Positions 28,862 to 40,242 of a stretch of DNA of 64,000 nucleotides are shown piece after piece. The DNA comes from Bacillus rhizoplanae. Its GTDB lineage: Bacteria; Bacillota; Bacilli; Bacillales; Bacillaceae_G. How positions within the stretch are numbered: the first letter of the stretch is position 1; each line of letters starts with the position of its first letter. Made by a program: the position numbers and the translations under genes. A model generated the notes under the pieces. The model made no database searches. It worked only from the letters and a program-made list of their open reading frames with translations, and was not told the origin of the DNA. The stretch covers positions 350,135 to 414,134 of the forward strand of contig NZ_CAKJTI010000001.1 in the NCBI RefSeq assembly GCF_917563915.1, given 5' to 3'.

Positions 28862-30619
28862 ATGATTAGTCAACTTTCATGGAAAGTTGGAGGACAACAA
28901 GGTGAAGGAATTGAAAGTACAGGAGAAATCTTTTGTATTGCATTAAACCGATTAGGTTATTATCTATATGGTTATCGCCACTTTTCATCACGAATTAAAG
29001 GTGGTCATACAAACAATAAAATTCGCGTAAGTACAACAGAAGTACGCGCAATATCAGATGATTTAGATATCTTAATTGCGTTTGATCAAGAAACAATTGA
29101 CTTTAACTTCCACGAACTACGTCCAGGTGGGATTGTTGTTGCAGATGCAAAATTCAATCCAAGCATTCCAGAGGGAACAGATGCAATTTTATATGCGATT
29201 CCGTTTACGGATATTGCTTCTGAACTTGGTACATCTTTAATGAAAAACATGGTTGCAGTAGGAGCGTCTAGTGCTGTATTAGGGTTAGACGAAAATGTAT
29301 ATTTAGAAGTTGTTGATGAGATTTTTGGTCGTAAAGGAGAGCAAGTTGTTGAGAAAAACATGGAGGCAATTAAACGCGGCTCTCAATATATGAAAGAATT
29401 ACTAGGCGAAAAAGTAAATATGATGCAACTTGAAAAAGCAGATGAAAAAAAACGGATGTTTATGATAGGAAACGATGCAATCGCATTTGGCGCAGTAGCT
29501 GGTGGTGCTCGTTTTATGTCTGCTTATCCAATTACGCCTGCTTCTGAGATTATGGAATACTTAATTAAGAAGCTTCCAAAAGTAGGAGGAACTGTTATTC
29601 AAACTGAGGATGAGATTGCTGCTTGTACGATGGCAATCGGTGCAAACTATGCTGGTGTACGTACATTAACAGCGTCAGCAGGTCCTGGTTTATCTCTAAT
29701 GATGGAAGCAATTGGTTTAGCTGGGATTACAGAAACACCTCTTGTTATCGTTGATACACAACGTGGTGGACCAAGTACTGGTTTGCCAACAAAACAAGAA
29801 CAATCTGATTTAATGGCAATGATTTACGGTACGCATGGCGAGATTCCGAAAATCGTCATGGCACCAAGTACTGCTGAAGAAGCGTTCTATGATATTGTAG
29901 AAGCATTTAACTTAGCGGAAGAATATCAAGTTCCTGTAATCTTTTTAACGGATTTACAACTTTCTTTAGGCAAACAAACAGTAGAACCACTTCAATTAGA
30001 AAAGGTTGAAATTCGCCGTGGTAAACTTGATTTACATGCGGAGTTACCAGATCGTGAAAATAAAGCATACTTCAAACGTTATGAAGTAACAGAAGATGGC
30101 ATTTCACCACGTGTTGTACCTGGTATGAAAAATGGTATTCACCATGTAACAGGCGTAGAGCACGATGAAACAGGTAAGCCATCAGAGTCAGCACTTAACC
30201 GCAGTGCACAAATGGACAAACGTTTCCGTAAAATGGAAAACATTAAATTCAATACCCCTGTTTACAAAAATGCTAAATATGATGAAGCTGATGTATTATT
30301 AGTAGGCTTTAACTCAACTCGTGGTGCAATTGAAGAAGCGATGGAACGTTTAGAGCAAGAAGGATTAAAAGTAAACCATGCTCATGTTCGCCTAATTCAT
30401 CCGTTCCCAACAGCTGAAATGTTGCCACTTGTGAAGAGTGCAAAACGTGTTGTCGTTGTAGAAAACAATGCAACTGGACAGCTTGCTAATATTATGAAGA
30501 TGAATCTTGGCTATGGCGAGAAAATTTCTAGTCTGTTAAAGTATGACGGAAATCCATTCTTACCGAAAGAAATTTACAACGAATGCAAAAAAGGGGTTGT
30601 TTTAAATGGCAACATTTAA
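28862..30619 (+). CDS. korA: 2-oxoacid:ferredoxin oxidoreductase, alpha/gamma subunit
   Basis: With the next gene this enzyme converts 2-oxoglutarate (or another 2-oxoacid) and CoA to acyl-CoA and CO2, reducing ferredoxin. The 585-residue protein is a fusion: an N-terminal gamma domain (about residues 1-190, SWKVGGQQGEGIESTGE) and a pyrimidine-binding alpha domain (from about 200, SAYPITPASEIMEYL; TEDEIAACTMAIGANYAG). The C-terminal domain contains RLIHPFP. It overlaps korB by 14 bases. Which 2-oxoacid is used cannot be read from sequence alone. Confidence 0.9.
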   Translation: MISQLSWKVGGQQGEGIESTGEIFCIALNRLGYYLYGYRHFSSRIKGGHTNNKIRVSTTEVRAISDDLDILIAFDQETIDFNFHELRPGGIVVADAKFNPSIPEGTDAILYAIPFTDIASELGTSLMKNMVAVGASSAVLGLDENVYLEVVDEIFGRKGEQVVEKNMEAIKRGSQYMKELLGEKVNMMQLEKADEKKRMFMIGNDAIAFGAVAGGARFMSAYPITPASEIMEYLIKKLPKVGGTVIQTEDEIAACTMAIGANYAGVRTLTASAGPGLSLMMEAIGLAGITETPLVIVDTQRGGPSTGLPTKQEQSDLMAMIYGTHGEIPKIVMAPSTAEEAFYDIVEAFNLAEEYQVPVIFLTDLQLSLGKQTVEPLQLEKVEIRRGKLDLHAELPDRENKAYFKRYEVTEDGISPRVVPGMKNGIHHVTGVEHDETGKPSESALNRSAQMDKRFRKMENIKFNTPVYKNAKYDEADVLLVGFNSTRGAIEEAMERLEQEGLKVNHAHVRLIHPFPTAEMLPLVKSAKRVVVVENNATGQLANIMKMNLGYGEKISSLLKYDGNPFLPKEIYNECKKGVVLNGNI

Positions 30620-31472
30620 GGACTTTCGTAATAGTGTAAAGCCAAACTGGTGTCCAGGTTGTGGGGACTTCTCAGTGCAAGCGGCAATTCAACGTGCGGC
30701 TGCAAATGTAGGCTTGAATCCTGATGAATTAGCGGTTATTTCTGGTATCGGATGTTCCGGTCGTATCTCTGGTTATATTAACTCTTACGGTGTTCATAGT
30801 ATTCATGGACGTGCCCTTCCAATTGCACAAGGTGTAAAAATGGCAAATCGTGATTTAACAGTTATTGCCTCTGGTGGTGACGGTGACGGCTTTGCAATCG
30901 GTATGGGTCATACTATTCATTCTATTCGTCGTAATATTGATATTACGTACATTGTTATGGATAACCAAATTTACGGTTTAACAAAGGGCCAAACTTCTCC
31001 TCGTAGTGAAGCGGGCTTTAAAACGAAAAGTACGCCGCAAGGGTCGATTGAGCCAGCGTTATCTGTAATGGAGATGGCATTAACTGCTGGAGCAACGTTT
31101 GTAGCACAAAGTTTCTCTAGTGACTTAAAAGAATTAACACAGCTGATCGAAGCTGGTATTAATCATAAAGGGTTCTCTTTAATTAATGTATATAGTCCAT
31201 GTGTAACATACAATAAGGTAAATACGTATGATTGGTTTAAAGAGAATTTAACAAAGCTTAGCGAAGTAGAAGGATATGATCCATCTAATCGCATGGTTGC
31301 TATGCAAACATTAATGGAAAACAAAGGTTTAGTAACAGGTTTGATTTATCAAAATACAGAGCAACCTTCTTACCAAGAGCTTGTAAAAGGGTATAGTGAA
31401 AAATCATTAGTTCATGCTGATTTGCAAATGGACCAAAAAATGTTTGATGAACTTGTAGCAGAATTTATGTAA
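30606..31472 (+). CDS. korB: 2-oxoacid:ferredoxin oxidoreductase, beta subunit
   Basis: This 288-residue subunit carries thiamine diphosphate and the iron-sulfur cluster. The first cysteine pair is in WCPGCGDF (residues 16-23), another in GIGCSGR, and the thiamine diphosphate-binding GDGDGFAIG lies about residue 97. NQIYGLTKGQ follows. It is made with KorA from overlapping frames. A perfect hairpin terminator follows. Confidence 0.92.
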   Translation: MATFKDFRNSVKPNWCPGCGDFSVQAAIQRAAANVGLNPDELAVISGIGCSGRISGYINSYGVHSIHGRALPIAQGVKMANRDLTVIASGGDGDGFAIGMGHTIHSIRRNIDITYIVMDNQIYGLTKGQTSPRSEAGFKTKSTPQGSIEPALSVMEMALTAGATFVAQSFSSDLKELTQLIEAGINHKGFSLINVYSPCVTYNKVNTYDWFKENLTKLSEVEGYDPSNRMVAMQTLMENKGLVTGLIYQNTEQPSYQELVKGYSEKSLVHADLQMDQKMFDELVAEFM

Positions 31473-31478
31473 TATATG

Positions 31479-31506
31479 AAAGGCTATCGAAATTTCGATA
31501 GCCTTT
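31479..31506 (+). terminator. Terminator after korB
   Basis: GGCTATCGAAA and TTTCGATAGCC form a perfect inverted repeat followed by TTTTC. Confidence 0.88.
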
Positions 31507-31802
31507 TCTAATGAAAATTTATGATAAAGTATTTTTGTGATGGGATGTACTTTCTTTACTAAGAAAATTCAGAATGATAAAATAATAAACAAGAGTTACA
31601 TTATATACGAGCTCTTCTCTTCCCTTTAGTATCAAGTAAAATCGTTCGTGAATGCAAGGCCTCTCTATTGTTTAATTTGACTGAACGCTTTATACTATAA
31701 TAATGTGTATAAGAATGAAGCGATAGGCTTTTTTATAAGGACAAAATAAACAACAACTAAAAGTCAAAACTGTGTATATGTGAGGTTGAAAGGAGATTAT
31801 TC

Positions 31803-33332
31803 ATGAACGAAGAGCAACGATTAGCAGATCAACAAGCAACTTCAACTACTAAAAAAGCAGAAAAAGATTACAGTAAATATTTTGAAAATGTATATCAGCC
31901 ACCTTCTTTAAAGGATGCGAAAAAACGCGGAAAAGAAGAAATTAAAATTGAGCGTGATTTTGGCTTACCTGAAGAGTTTCGTAATTTTGGTGCAGGAAGA
32001 AAGTTTTATATCCGTACTTATGGATGTCAAATGAATGAGCATGACACAGAAGTAATGGCTGGTATCTTTACAGCTCTTGGATACGAACCAACATTCTCTA
32101 CAGAAGATGCAGATGTGATTCTATTAAATACATGTGCAATTCGTGAAAATGCTGAAAATAAAGTATTCGGGGAACTTGGTCATTTAAAATCTTTAAAACA
32201 AAGAAATCCTGATCTTTTAGTCGGTGTATGCGGTTGTATGTCACAAGAGGAATCTGTCGTAAACAAAATTATGCAAAAACATCAGCATGTAGATATGGTA
32301 TTTGGTACACATAACATTCACCGTTTACCATACATTTTAAAAGATGCTATGTTCTCGAAAGCGACAGTTGTTGAAGTATGGTCAAAAGAAGGAGATGTCA
32401 TTGAGAATCTTCCGAAAGTACGCCGTGGGGATATTAAAGCGTGGGTAAACATTATGTACGGATGTGACAAATTCTGCACATATTGTATTGTACCGTATAC
32501 TCGCGGTAAAGAGCGTAGCCGTCGTCCAGGGGACATTATTAAAGAAGTACGTCATTTAGCAGCAAATGGTTATAAAGAAATTACGCTACTTGGTCAAAAC
32601 GTAAATGCATACGGAAAAGACTTTGAAGATATGGAATATGGTTTAGGAGATCTTATGGATGAACTTCGTAAGATTGACGTAGCACGTATTCGTTTTACAA
32701 CAAGCCATCCGCGCGACTTTGATGATCGTTTAATTGAAATACTTGGAAAAGGCGGCAATTTAGTCGAACACATTCACTTACCAGTACAATCTGGAAGTAC
32801 GGATATGTTGAAAATTATGGCACGTAAATACTCACGTGAGCATTATTTAGAACTTGTACGTAAAATTAAAGAAGCGATTCCAAATGTAGTACTAACGACT
32901 GATATTATCGTCGGTTTCCCAAATGAAACAGATGAACAATTTGAAGAAACGATGTCGTTATATCATGAAGTAGGCTTTGATAGTGCATATACATTTATTT
33001 ATTCACCACGTGAAGGTACACCAGCTGCAAAAATGCAAGATAATGTACCAATGGAAGTGAAAAAAGAACGTTTGCAACGTTTAAATGCGTTAGTAAATGA
33101 ATTTTCTGCGAAGAAGAATAAAGCGTATGAAGGACAAACTGTTGAAGTGCTTGTTGATGGAGAAAGTAAAAATAATCCTGATGTACTTGCAGGTTATACA
33201 CGTGCCAATAAACTTGTAAACTTCGTAGCTCCAAAATCTGTAATCGGTCAGCTTGTAAAAGTGAAAATAACAAAAGCAAAAACTTGGTCTCTAAACGGGG
33301 AATTGGTTGAGGAGCCGATCGAGGTGAAATAA
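31803..33332 (+). CDS. miaB: tRNA methylthiotransferase MiaB
   Basis: MiaB is a radical SAM enzyme that adds a methylthio group to i6A37 of tRNAs reading UNN codons. The 509-residue protein has an N-terminal UPF0004 domain with three cluster cysteines ([25 protein letters not shown]). The radical SAM motif is CDKFCTYC, and a TRAM domain lies at about residues 435-500. A charged N-terminal extension of about 65 residues is usual in Bacillus. AAAGGAGATTATTC precedes the ATG. It is followed by ricA after 3 bases. Confidence 0.95.
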   Translation: MNEEQRLADQQATSTTKKAEKDYSKYFENVYQPPSLKDAKKRGKEEIKIERDFGLPEEFRNFGAGRKFYIRTYGCQMNEHDTEVMAGIFTALGYEPTFSTEDADVILLNTCAIRENAENKVFGELGHLKSLKQRNPDLLVGVCGCMSQEESVVNKIMQKHQHVDMVFGTHNIHRLPYILKDAMFSKATVVEVWSKEGDVIENLPKVRRGDIKAWVNIMYGCDKFCTYCIVPYTRGKERSRRPGDIIKEVRHLAANGYKEITLLGQNVNAYGKDFEDMEYGLGDLMDELRKIDVARIRFTTSHPRDFDDRLIEILGKGGNLVEHIHLPVQSGSTDMLKIMARKYSREHYLELVRKIKEAIPNVVLTTDIIVGFPNETDEQFEETMSLYHEVGFDSAYTFIYSPREGTPAAKMQDNVPMEVKKERLQRLNALVNEFSAKKNKAYEGQTVEVLVDGESKNNPDVLAGYTRANKLVNFVAPKSVIGQLVKVKITKAKTWSLNGELVEEPIEVK

Positions 33333-33335
33333 TAG

Positions 33336-33767
33336 ATGAAAATTTTTACAAAAGATGAAATTGTAGAGCAAGCGAAAGAATTAGCAAAAATGATTTCTGA
33401 AACAGAAGAAGTTGATTTCTTTAAACGTGCAGAAGCGCAAATTCATAAAAATGAGAATGTAAAACGCACGATTGATGAAATTAAAGCTTTGCAAAAACAA
33501 GCAGTGAATCTACAACATTATGGGAAATGGGAAGCGCTAAAAAAAGTAGAATCAGAAATTGATGCGTTGCAAGATAAACTAGATGAAATTCCAGTTGTAC
33601 AGCAGTTCAAATCTTCTCAAACATATGTAAATGATTTATTGCAGCTTGTCGCAAGTACAATTTCAAACACGGTCACAGATGAAATTTTAATTTCAACTGA
33701 CGGCGATGTATTAAAAGGAGAAACAGGTGCTGAAGTAGCAAATAAAAAAGGCACATGTGGCTGTTAA
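33336..33767 (+). CDS. ricA: RicA (YmcA), RNase Y-associated regulator
   Basis: This 143-residue, largely helical protein is of the YlbF/YmcA family. In B. subtilis RicA, RicF and RicT form an iron-sulfur complex that steers RNase Y processing, competence, biofilm and sporulation. The C-terminus ends CGC, consistent with cluster ligands. It lies 3 bases after miaB and probably shares its transcript. Confidence 0.9.
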   Translation: MKIFTKDEIVEQAKELAKMISETEEVDFFKRAEAQIHKNENVKRTIDEIKALQKQAVNLQHYGKWEALKKVESEIDALQDKLDEIPVVQQFKSSQTYVNDLLQLVASTISNTVTDEILISTDGDVLKGETGAEVANKKGTCGC

Positions 33768-33797
33768 AAGAGATGTCGAATTCGACATCTCTTTTTG
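33766..33797 (+). terminator. Terminator after ricA
   Basis: A 30-bp perfect palindrome (AAAAGAGATGTCGAA and its complement) starts within the ricA stop codon and ends in T residues. Confidence 0.92.
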
Positions 33798-33914
33798 TTT
33801 CATTTTAATAGGCAATAAGGTATTATCTCCTTCTAGAAAGTAGAAGTTTCACGTTACATAATGAGCAGGACAGAGCATTTTCAAAAAAGAATAACACATT
33901 CCGCATTTGTCCCG

Positions 33915-33923
33915 CATATAATG
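33915..33923 (+). promoter_or_regulatory. Candidate sporulation-type -10 element upstream of cotE
   Basis: CATATAATG lies 30 bases before the cotE start and resembles the -10 of sigma-E/sigma-K promoters (CATA-nnn-T). No clear -35 can be fixed. A similar CATATAATG precedes the cotW-like gene at 60860. Confidence 0.4.
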
Positions 33924-33952
33924 AATTGAACATTCATTGAGGAGGGGTTCGT

Positions 33953-34513
33953 ATGTCTGAGTTTAGAGAAATTATTACGAAAGCAGTTGTGGGGAAAGGG
34001 CGTAAGTATATGAAAACAACTCACACTGTTACACCGAATCACCCGCCGACAAGTATTTTGGGGTGTTGGGTTATTAACCATGCATATGAAGCAAAGAAAA
34101 ATGGAAAGTATGTAGAAATCGAAGGATTCTACGATATTAACACATGGTATTCGTATGAAGAAAATACGAAAACAGAAGTCGTGACAGAACGTGTGAATTA
34201 CACAGATGATGTGAACATTGGTTATCGTGATAAGAACTTTTCAGGGGAAGATTTAGAAATTGTTGCACGTGTCATGCAACATCCAAATTGTTTAGAAGCT
34301 GTTATTTCACCAAATGGAAACAAAATGGCTGTCACTGTGGAACGGGAATTTGTAACCGAAGTCGTGGGTGAAACAAAAATTTGTGTGAGTGTGAATCCGG
34401 ATGGCTGTCAAGAAGATGATCAGCAATTTGAAGTTGAAGCTGAAGTGGATGATAATGAGTTTGAAGAACTTGATCCGAACTTTATCATAGAAACGGAAGA
34501 AGAAGAAGAATAA
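33953..34513 (+). CDS. cotE: Spore coat morphogenetic protein CotE
   Basis: CotE builds the outer coat layer, and in the B. cereus group it is needed to attach the exosporium. The 186-residue protein ([21 protein letters not shown]...) is characteristic, and it ends in an acidic tail rich in Glu. GAGGAGGGG precedes the start. It lies between ricA and mutS as in B. subtilis. Confidence 0.94.
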   Translation: MSEFREIITKAVVGKGRKYMKTTHTVTPNHPPTSILGCWVINHAYEAKKNGKYVEIEGFYDINTWYSYEENTKTEVVTERVNYTDDVNIGYRDKNFSGEDLEIVARVMQHPNCLEAVISPNGNKMAVTVEREFVTEVVGETKICVSVNPDGCQEDDQQFEVEAEVDDNEFEELDPNFIIETEEEEE

Positions 34514-34517
34514 GTTG

Positions 34518-34547
34518 AAGCTAGGGAGAATCTCTTCCTAGCTTTTT
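34518..34547 (+). terminator. Terminator after cotE
   Basis: AAGCTAGG...GAGA pairs with TCTT..CCTAGCTT, then five T residues. Confidence 0.87.
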
Positions 34548-34641
34548 GTATATGTTTCAGATGATGGAACAAAATCATTCGTGTATAATTGTGTTATAAT
34601 ATATTTTTAAAGTGAAAAAGAAAGATGTATGGGGGATCAAA

Positions 34642-37305
34642 ATGGCACAGTACACGCCGATGATGCAGCAATATTTAAAGATCAAGGCAGATTATCAAGA
34701 TGCCTTTTTATTTTTTCGATTAGGCGATTTTTATGAGATGTTTTTTGAGGATGCTGTAAAAGCAGCACATGAACTTGAAATTACATTGACGAGTCGCGAT
34801 GGGGGCGGGAGCGAACGGATTCCAATGTGCGGTGTACCGTATCACGCTGCGAAAAACTACATTGAACAACTGATTGAAAAAGGATATAAAGTAGCAATTT
34901 GTGAACAAGTTGAAGATCCAAAAACAGCAAAAGGTGTTGTGCGCCGTGAAGTTGTTCAGTTAATTACGCCAGGAACGATGATGGAAGGTCGTACAATAGA
35001 TGAAAAGGAAAATAATTTTCTCGCAGCACTAGCACATTTTGAAGATGGTTCCTATGCATTAGCATGTAATGACTTAACAACAGGTCAAAATACAGTAACA
35101 TTGTTAACTGGAACACTTGAAGATGTATTACTAGAAGTATATGCAACGGGTGCGAAAGAGATTGTCGTATCTTCCACGTTCTCTAAGGAAGAATTGGACA
35201 AGATGTTAGCAACATTAAAAATGACAGTTTCGTATGAGGAAGAAACGAAAATTCCAGAGAGTCTTATGCATCTCGTTCAAAATGTAACGCAAACAAAATT
35301 AATTGCAGCAGTTGGACGTTTATTTAACTATGTTTTACGAACACAAAAACGTTCGCTAGATCACTTGCAACCGGTTGAAATTTATTATACAAATCAATTT
35401 ATGAAGATTGATGTTCACTCTAAACGTAATTTGGAGCTAACAGAAACCATTCGAACAAAAGAAAAAACAGGCTCCCTATTATGGTTGTTAGATAAAACGA
35501 AAACAGCGATGGGTGGACGAATGTTAAAACAGTGGATGGAACGTCCACTCATTCAAAAAGAAAAAATTGAAGAACGTTTAGAGATGGTTGAAACGTTTGT
35601 GAACGATTATTTCTTACGTGAAGATTTAAAAGAAAAATTAAAAGAAGTATACGACTTAGAACGGTTAGCAGGAAAAGTTTCATATGGAAATGTCAATGCG
35701 CGTGATTTACTGCAATTAAAGCGTTCCTTAATGCAAGTTCCGGCTATTTTAGAGGCAGTTAGTCTTTTAGATAATTCTTATGCTGCAAACTTAATTCAAG
35801 GTGCTGATCCTTGTGAAAGCTTAACGGCGTTATTAGAGAGAAGTATTCAAGAAAATCCGCCACTTTCTATAAAAGATGGTGACATTATAAAAGACGGTTA
35901 TAGTGAGAAATTAGATCAATATCGCTACGTAAGTAAAAACGGAAAAACATGGATTGCAGAGCTTGAAAAACGTGAGCGTGATATAACAGGAATTAAATCA
36001 TTAAAGATTGGTTACAACCGTATTTTTGGTTATTATATTGAAGTTACAAAAGCAAACCTTACCGCACTTCCAGAAGGACGCTATGAACGAAAACAAACAC
36101 TTGCGAATGCAGAGCGTTTTATTACAGACGAATTAAAAGAAAAAGAAACATTGATTTTAGAAGCAGAAGAAAAAATCGTTCAGTTAGAATATGATTTATT
36201 CACGGCTCTTCGTGAAGAAGTGAAAGTGTTTATTCCGAAGTTACAGCAATTAGCGAAAATTATTAGTGAACTAGATGTCCTTCAAAGCTTTGCAACTGTA
36301 AGTGAAGAAGAACAATTTGTAAAACCAATATTAACGAGTAAACGAGAAATCTTTATTAAAGATGGCCGTCATCCGGTCGTTGAAAAAGTATTAAACGGCA
36401 AGTTGTATGTTCCAAATGATTGTATAATGCCTGAAAATATGGATGTCTTTTTAATTACTGGTCCAAATATGTCCGGTAAAAGTACGTATATGCGTCAATT
36501 AGCACTTATTACTGTTATGTCGCAAATCGGTTGCTTTGTACCAGCAGCAGAAGCTGTACTCCCTGTGTTTGACCAAATCTTTACGAGAATTGGGGCAGCA
36601 GATGACTTAATTTCAGGCCAAAGTACGTTTATGGTTGAGATGTTAGAAGCAAAAAATGCGATTGCGAATGCATCGGAAAGAAGCTTAATTTTATTTGATG
36701 AAATTGGTCGTGGTACATCTACGTATGACGGTATGGCATTAGCGCAAGCAATCATTGAGCATATTCATGATCAAATTGGTGCGAAAACGTTATTTTCAAC
36801 ACACTATCATGAATTAACAGTGCTAGAGGAAAGTTTAGATCAACTAAAAAATGTACATGTTTCAGCAATTGAGGAAAACGGAAAAGTTGTCTTCTTGCAT
36901 AAAATTCAAGAAGGGGCAGCAGATAAGAGTTACGGTATTCACGTTGCTCAGCTTGCAGAGCTGCCAGATAGCTTAATCGCTCGCGCGAAAGAAGTATTAG
37001 CGCAGCTTGAAGGTCAAGAGGAGATTACGATTCCGAAACGAACAGAAGTCAAAGTTCCGGAAGAAATCGTACAAGAACCTGTAGTCGTGAAAGAAGAAGC
37101 ATTGTCGCAAGAAGAAGTGAAAGAAGAATCGCAGCTATCCTTCTTTGCGGCGGAACAAACAGTGGAAAAAGAAGACAAGATTGTACTTGATTCAAAAGAA
37201 ACTGCTGTATTAACGCAAATCAAAAAAATAGATTTACTGGATATGACACCGCTAGAAGCATTAAACGAACTGTACCGTTTACAGAAAAAGTTGAAGAAAG
37301 GATGA
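34642..37305 (+). CDS. mutS: DNA mismatch repair protein MutS
   Basis: MutS recognises base mismatches and starts repair with MutL. The 887-residue protein has the mismatch-contact motif [10 protein letters not shown] (about residues 27-36), the clamp and lever domains, Walker [10 protein letters not shown] (607-615), [13 protein letters not shown], and a C-terminal dimerisation/beta-clamp tail. The ATG at 34642 is chosen because GGGGGATCAAA precedes it. The start of the next gene is 9 bases after its stop. Confidence 0.96.
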   Translation: MAQYTPMMQQYLKIKADYQDAFLFFRLGDFYEMFFEDAVKAAHELEITLTSRDGGGSERIPMCGVPYHAAKNYIEQLIEKGYKVAICEQVEDPKTAKGVVRREVVQLITPGTMMEGRTIDEKENNFLAALAHFEDGSYALACNDLTTGQNTVTLLTGTLEDVLLEVYATGAKEIVVSSTFSKEELDKMLATLKMTVSYEEETKIPESLMHLVQNVTQTKLIAAVGRLFNYVLRTQKRSLDHLQPVEIYYTNQFMKIDVHSKRNLELTETIRTKEKTGSLLWLLDKTKTAMGGRMLKQWMERPLIQKEKIEERLEMVETFVNDYFLREDLKEKLKEVYDLERLAGKVSYGNVNARDLLQLKRSLMQVPAILEAVSLLDNSYAANLIQGADPCESLTALLERSIQENPPLSIKDGDIIKDGYSEKLDQYRYVSKNGKTWIAELEKRERDITGIKSLKIGYNRIFGYYIEVTKANLTALPEGRYERKQTLANAERFITDELKEKETLILEAEEKIVQLEYDLFTALREEVKVFIPKLQQLAKIISELDVLQSFATVSEEEQFVKPILTSKREIFIKDGRHPVVEKVLNGKLYVPNDCIMPENMDVFLITGPNMSGKSTYMRQLALITVMSQIGCFVPAAEAVLPVFDQIFTRIGAADDLISGQSTFMVEMLEAKNAIANASERSLILFDEIGRGTSTYDGMALAQAIIEHIHDQIGAKTLFSTHYHELTVLEESLDQLKNVHVSAIEENGKVVFLHKIQEGAADKSYGIHVAQLAELPDSLIARAKEVLAQLEGQEEITIPKRTEVKVPEEIVQEPVVVKEEALSQEEVKEESQLSFFAAEQTVEKEDKIVLDSKETAVLTQIKKIDLLDMTPLEALNELYRLQKKLKKG

Positions 37306-37313
37306 GTAAGTAG

Positions 37314-39221
37314 ATGGGGAAAATTCGCAAACTCGATGATCAACTTTCTAACTTAATTGCAGCGGGAGAAGTAGTAGAACGACCTGCTTCAGTTGTAAAA
37401 GAACTTGTCGAAAATTCCATCGATGCGAATAGTACATCTATTGAAATCCACTTAGAAGAAGCTGGATTATCGAAAATTCGCATCATCGATAATGGAGATG
37501 GAATTGCTGAAGAAGACTGTATCGTTGCTTTTGAACGACATGCAACAAGTAAAATTAAAGATGAAAATGATTTGTTTCGTATTCGGACGCTTGGTTTTCG
37601 CGGTGAAGCATTGCCAAGTATTGCATCTGTTAGTGAATTAGAGTTAGTAACGAGCACAGGGGATGTGCCAGGAACACACCTTGTTATTAAAGGTGGCGAG
37701 ATTTTGAAACAAGAAAAAACAGCGAGCCGTAAAGGAACAGATATTACGGTTCAAAACCTGTTTTTTAATACACCAGCACGTTTAAAATATATGAAAACGA
37801 TTCATACAGAGCTTGGAAACATTACGGATATTGTATACCGCATTGCTCTATCACATCCAGAAGTCTCTCTGCGTTTGTTTCACAATGAGAAAAAACTGCT
37901 TCATACATCAGGAAATGGTGATGTAAGACAAGTTCTTGCGGCAATTTACAGCATCCAAGTTGCAAAAAAACTAATTCCGATTGAAGCAGAATCGTTAGAC
38001 TTTACGATTCGTGGTTATGTGACGTTGCCAGAAGTAACGCGTGCATCTCGTAACTATATGTCAACGATTGTAAATGGTCGTTACGTTCGGAACTATGTCT
38101 TAATGAAAGCTGTGCAGCAAGGCTATCATACATTGCTACCGGTTGGACGTTACCCAATTGGCTTTTTATCAATTGAAATGGATCCGATGTTAGTTGATGT
38201 GAACGTTCATCCAGCAAAACTAGAGGTTCGCTTTAGTAAAGAGCAGGAGCTATTACAGCTTATTGAAACAGCATTGCAAGATGCTTTTAAAAAGATTCGA
38301 CTCATTCCTGATGCCGGTGTTACAACAAAGAAAAAAGAAAAAGATGAAAGTGTTCAGGAGCAGTTTCAGTTTGAGCATGCAAAACCGAAAGAACCATCGA
38401 TGCCCAATATTGTTTTACCGACCGGAATGGATGAGCAAGAAGAAGAAAAGCCAAAGCAACAGTCACCGCTTTGGAATCCACCAAAGCAGGAATGGCAGCC
38501 ATCAGAGTCTCTTGTAAGAGAAGAAAACAATTGGCAACCATCCAAGGTAATTGTAGAAGAACCGCTTCCACAAGAGAATGAGGAAGATTTTGAGTTAGAA
38601 GAACAGGAAGAAATACAAGAAATTCAAATGAACGGAAACGATTTACCGCCACTGTATCCAATTGGACAAATGCACGGCACGTACATTTTTGCTCAAAACG
38701 ATAAAGGGTTATATATGATTGATCAGCATGCCGCTCAGGAGCGTATCAATTATGAATATTTCCGTGATAGAGTAGGACAAGTTGCACCAGAGGTACAAGA
38801 ATTACTCGTTCCATATAGAATTGATTTATCACTCAATGAATTTTTACGAGTAGAAGAACAATTAGAAGAACTGAAAAAAGTAGGATTATTCTTAGAGCAC
38901 TTCGGCCATCAATCATTCATTGTACGTTCACATCCAACATGGTTTCCAAAAGGACAAGAAATGGAGATCATTGATGAAATGATGCAGCAAGTATTGAAAT
39001 TGAAAAAAGTCGATATCAAAAAACTGCGTGAAGAAGCAGCTATTATGATGAGCTGCAAAGCATCTATTAAAGCAAATCAATATTTAACGAACGATCAAAT
39101 CTTCGCCTTATTAGAAGAGCTGCGAACAACAACAAATCCTTATACATGTCCGCATGGCAGACCGATTATTGTGCATCATTCGACTTATGAACTGGAGAAG
39201 ATGTTTAAGCGGGTGATGTAG
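37314..39221 (+). CDS. mutL: DNA mismatch repair protein MutL
   Basis: MutL is the GHKL ATPase that links mismatch detection to strand removal. The 635-residue protein has ATPase motifs ([35 protein letters not shown]) in the first 330 residues. A variable Glu/Gln-rich linker follows (about 340-450). The C-terminal domain carries the endonuclease motif [13 protein letters not shown], expected where MutH is absent. It closes the conserved block before the accessory region. Confidence 0.96.
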   Translation: MGKIRKLDDQLSNLIAAGEVVERPASVVKELVENSIDANSTSIEIHLEEAGLSKIRIIDNGDGIAEEDCIVAFERHATSKIKDENDLFRIRTLGFRGEALPSIASVSELELVTSTGDVPGTHLVIKGGEILKQEKTASRKGTDITVQNLFFNTPARLKYMKTIHTELGNITDIVYRIALSHPEVSLRLFHNEKKLLHTSGNGDVRQVLAAIYSIQVAKKLIPIEAESLDFTIRGYVTLPEVTRASRNYMSTIVNGRYVRNYVLMKAVQQGYHTLLPVGRYPIGFLSIEMDPMLVDVNVHPAKLEVRFSKEQELLQLIETALQDAFKKIRLIPDAGVTTKKKEKDESVQEQFQFEHAKPKEPSMPNIVLPTGMDEQEEEKPKQQSPLWNPPKQEWQPSESLVREENNWQPSKVIVEEPLPQENEEDFELEEQEEIQEIQMNGNDLPPLYPIGQMHGTYIFAQNDKGLYMIDQHAAQERINYEYFRDRVGQVAPEVQELLVPYRIDLSLNEFLRVEEQLEELKKVGLFLEHFGHQSFIVRSHPTWFPKGQEMEIIDEMMQQVLKLKKVDIKKLREEAAIMMSCKASIKANQYLTNDQIFALLEELRTTTNPYTCPHGRPIIVHHSTYELEKMFKRVM

Positions 39222-39378
39222 GGTGCTGTCTAAAGGGAAAAAGTTCGCTACTGGGTAATGAAAATGGTTTGTACTGTTGAAAGTTATTATAAAGAATGAA
39301 AAGTACCACTGAATGAATGAGTTTTTACGTTAATATATTAAAAAAATAATACTGTAAGAGAAGAATTTTTTAATAGCG

Positions 39379-39411
39379 AAAAAGCATGACAATTTTATGT
39401 CATGCTTTTTG
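39379..39411 (+). terminator. Terminator downstream of mutL
   Basis: AAAAAGCATGACA pairs with TGTCATGCTTTTT in a near-perfect stem, and the right arm itself supplies the T run. Confidence 0.9.
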
Positions 39412-39440
39412 TTAGTTATCCGTAATTTGTTAATAATAAA

Positions 39441-39676
39441 GTATTTGTAATGGTGGCTTTATTCACATTGGGAATGGTCTACGGTTATATAAGAATGAAA
39501 AAATGGGGTTTTTGGCTAATGATAACCTACTCAGTTCTTGTTGGAATAGTCAGTTCCTTGTTGATAACTAATCAATCACATCAGCCATTCATAGGGAATT
39601 TGGTTTGATCAATTATTGTGTTAGTTTATACAATTTATGTGAAGAAGGAATTTTTTAAAACAAACATCGAACATTA
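39441..39676 (+). pseudogene. Remnant of a small membrane-protein gene
   Basis: One frame reads as a hydrophobic protein (FVMVALFTLGMVYGY..., two likely membrane segments) but lacks a ribosome binding site. An in-frame TGA interrupts it at about 39606 before a further membrane-like stretch that ends at TAG 39674. It looks like a decayed two- or three-helix protein. No family can be named. Confidence 0.45.
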
Positions 39677-39734
39677 GAACAATCAAAGTTTTCCCTATTC
39701 GCATAAAGGGTGTTTATGTTGAATAAATCGATAA

Positions 39735-39775
39735 AAAGAAACGCTCAGAGTTTTTTTATACTCTAAGCGTTTTTT
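39735..39775 (+). terminator. Hairpin with T run in the decayed region
   Basis: AACGCTCAGAGT and ACTCTAAGCGTT pair around a T-rich loop and are followed by seven T residues. It probably ended the transcript of the lost gene before it. Confidence 0.75.
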
Positions 39776-39900
39776 TCTTTACCGATAACGTCGTTAATTA
39801 GCCTGTTAATTTAAATGGTAATCCGCTGTGAAAAATGAAAGTTTAATCAGAGAAAAGCGTCCGATTTGTTTAACGAAAAATTGGTGGGAGAAAAAATTGG

Positions 39901-40113
39901 ATGTTTTCAAATACACCACGAGGTGCTAGAGGAAGTGCCATCATGTATAGTGTGGTTGAAACCGCAAAAGAGAACAATTTAAGTTCCTATCATTATCTTC
40001 GTTATTTGTTTGAAACGCTCCCTAATATCGATTTAAATAATAAAGAGGAAATTGATAAAGTCTTGCTGTAGTCAATGGATTTACCATCTAGTTGCAAAGG
40101 CCGAAAAAAGTAA
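39901..40113 (+). pseudogene. IS66-family transposase C-terminal remnant (copy 1)
   Basis: The frame encodes the typical IS66 TnpC end: NTPRGARGSA, VVETAKENN, YHYLRYLFETLPNIDLNN, then DLPSSC. A Trp codon of the related copies (VLPW) is changed to TAG near 40069. Only about 70 codons remain, with no terminal repeat that I can define. It marks the left edge of the accessory region. Confidence 0.8.
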
Positions 40114-40242
40114 AGTAAACAAAAGGTAACTCTAAAATCAATCTTCATGGTATTTTTGGGATTTTATTAACATTTACGGTATAGACATAATGAAGTAATA
40201 TATTGAATGAAATGAAGTGAATACATGAAGGATGGACATAAA

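Noticed and set aside
33810-33860. Possible bcr1 remnant before cotE (AGAAGTTTCACGTTA)
   Set aside because: Only about 15 bases resemble the right end and TTTAT is absent; too little to call.
39901-40113. Functional IS66 insertion sequence
   Set aside because: Only the last 70 codons remain, with an internal stop; no catalytic core and no paired terminal repeats.
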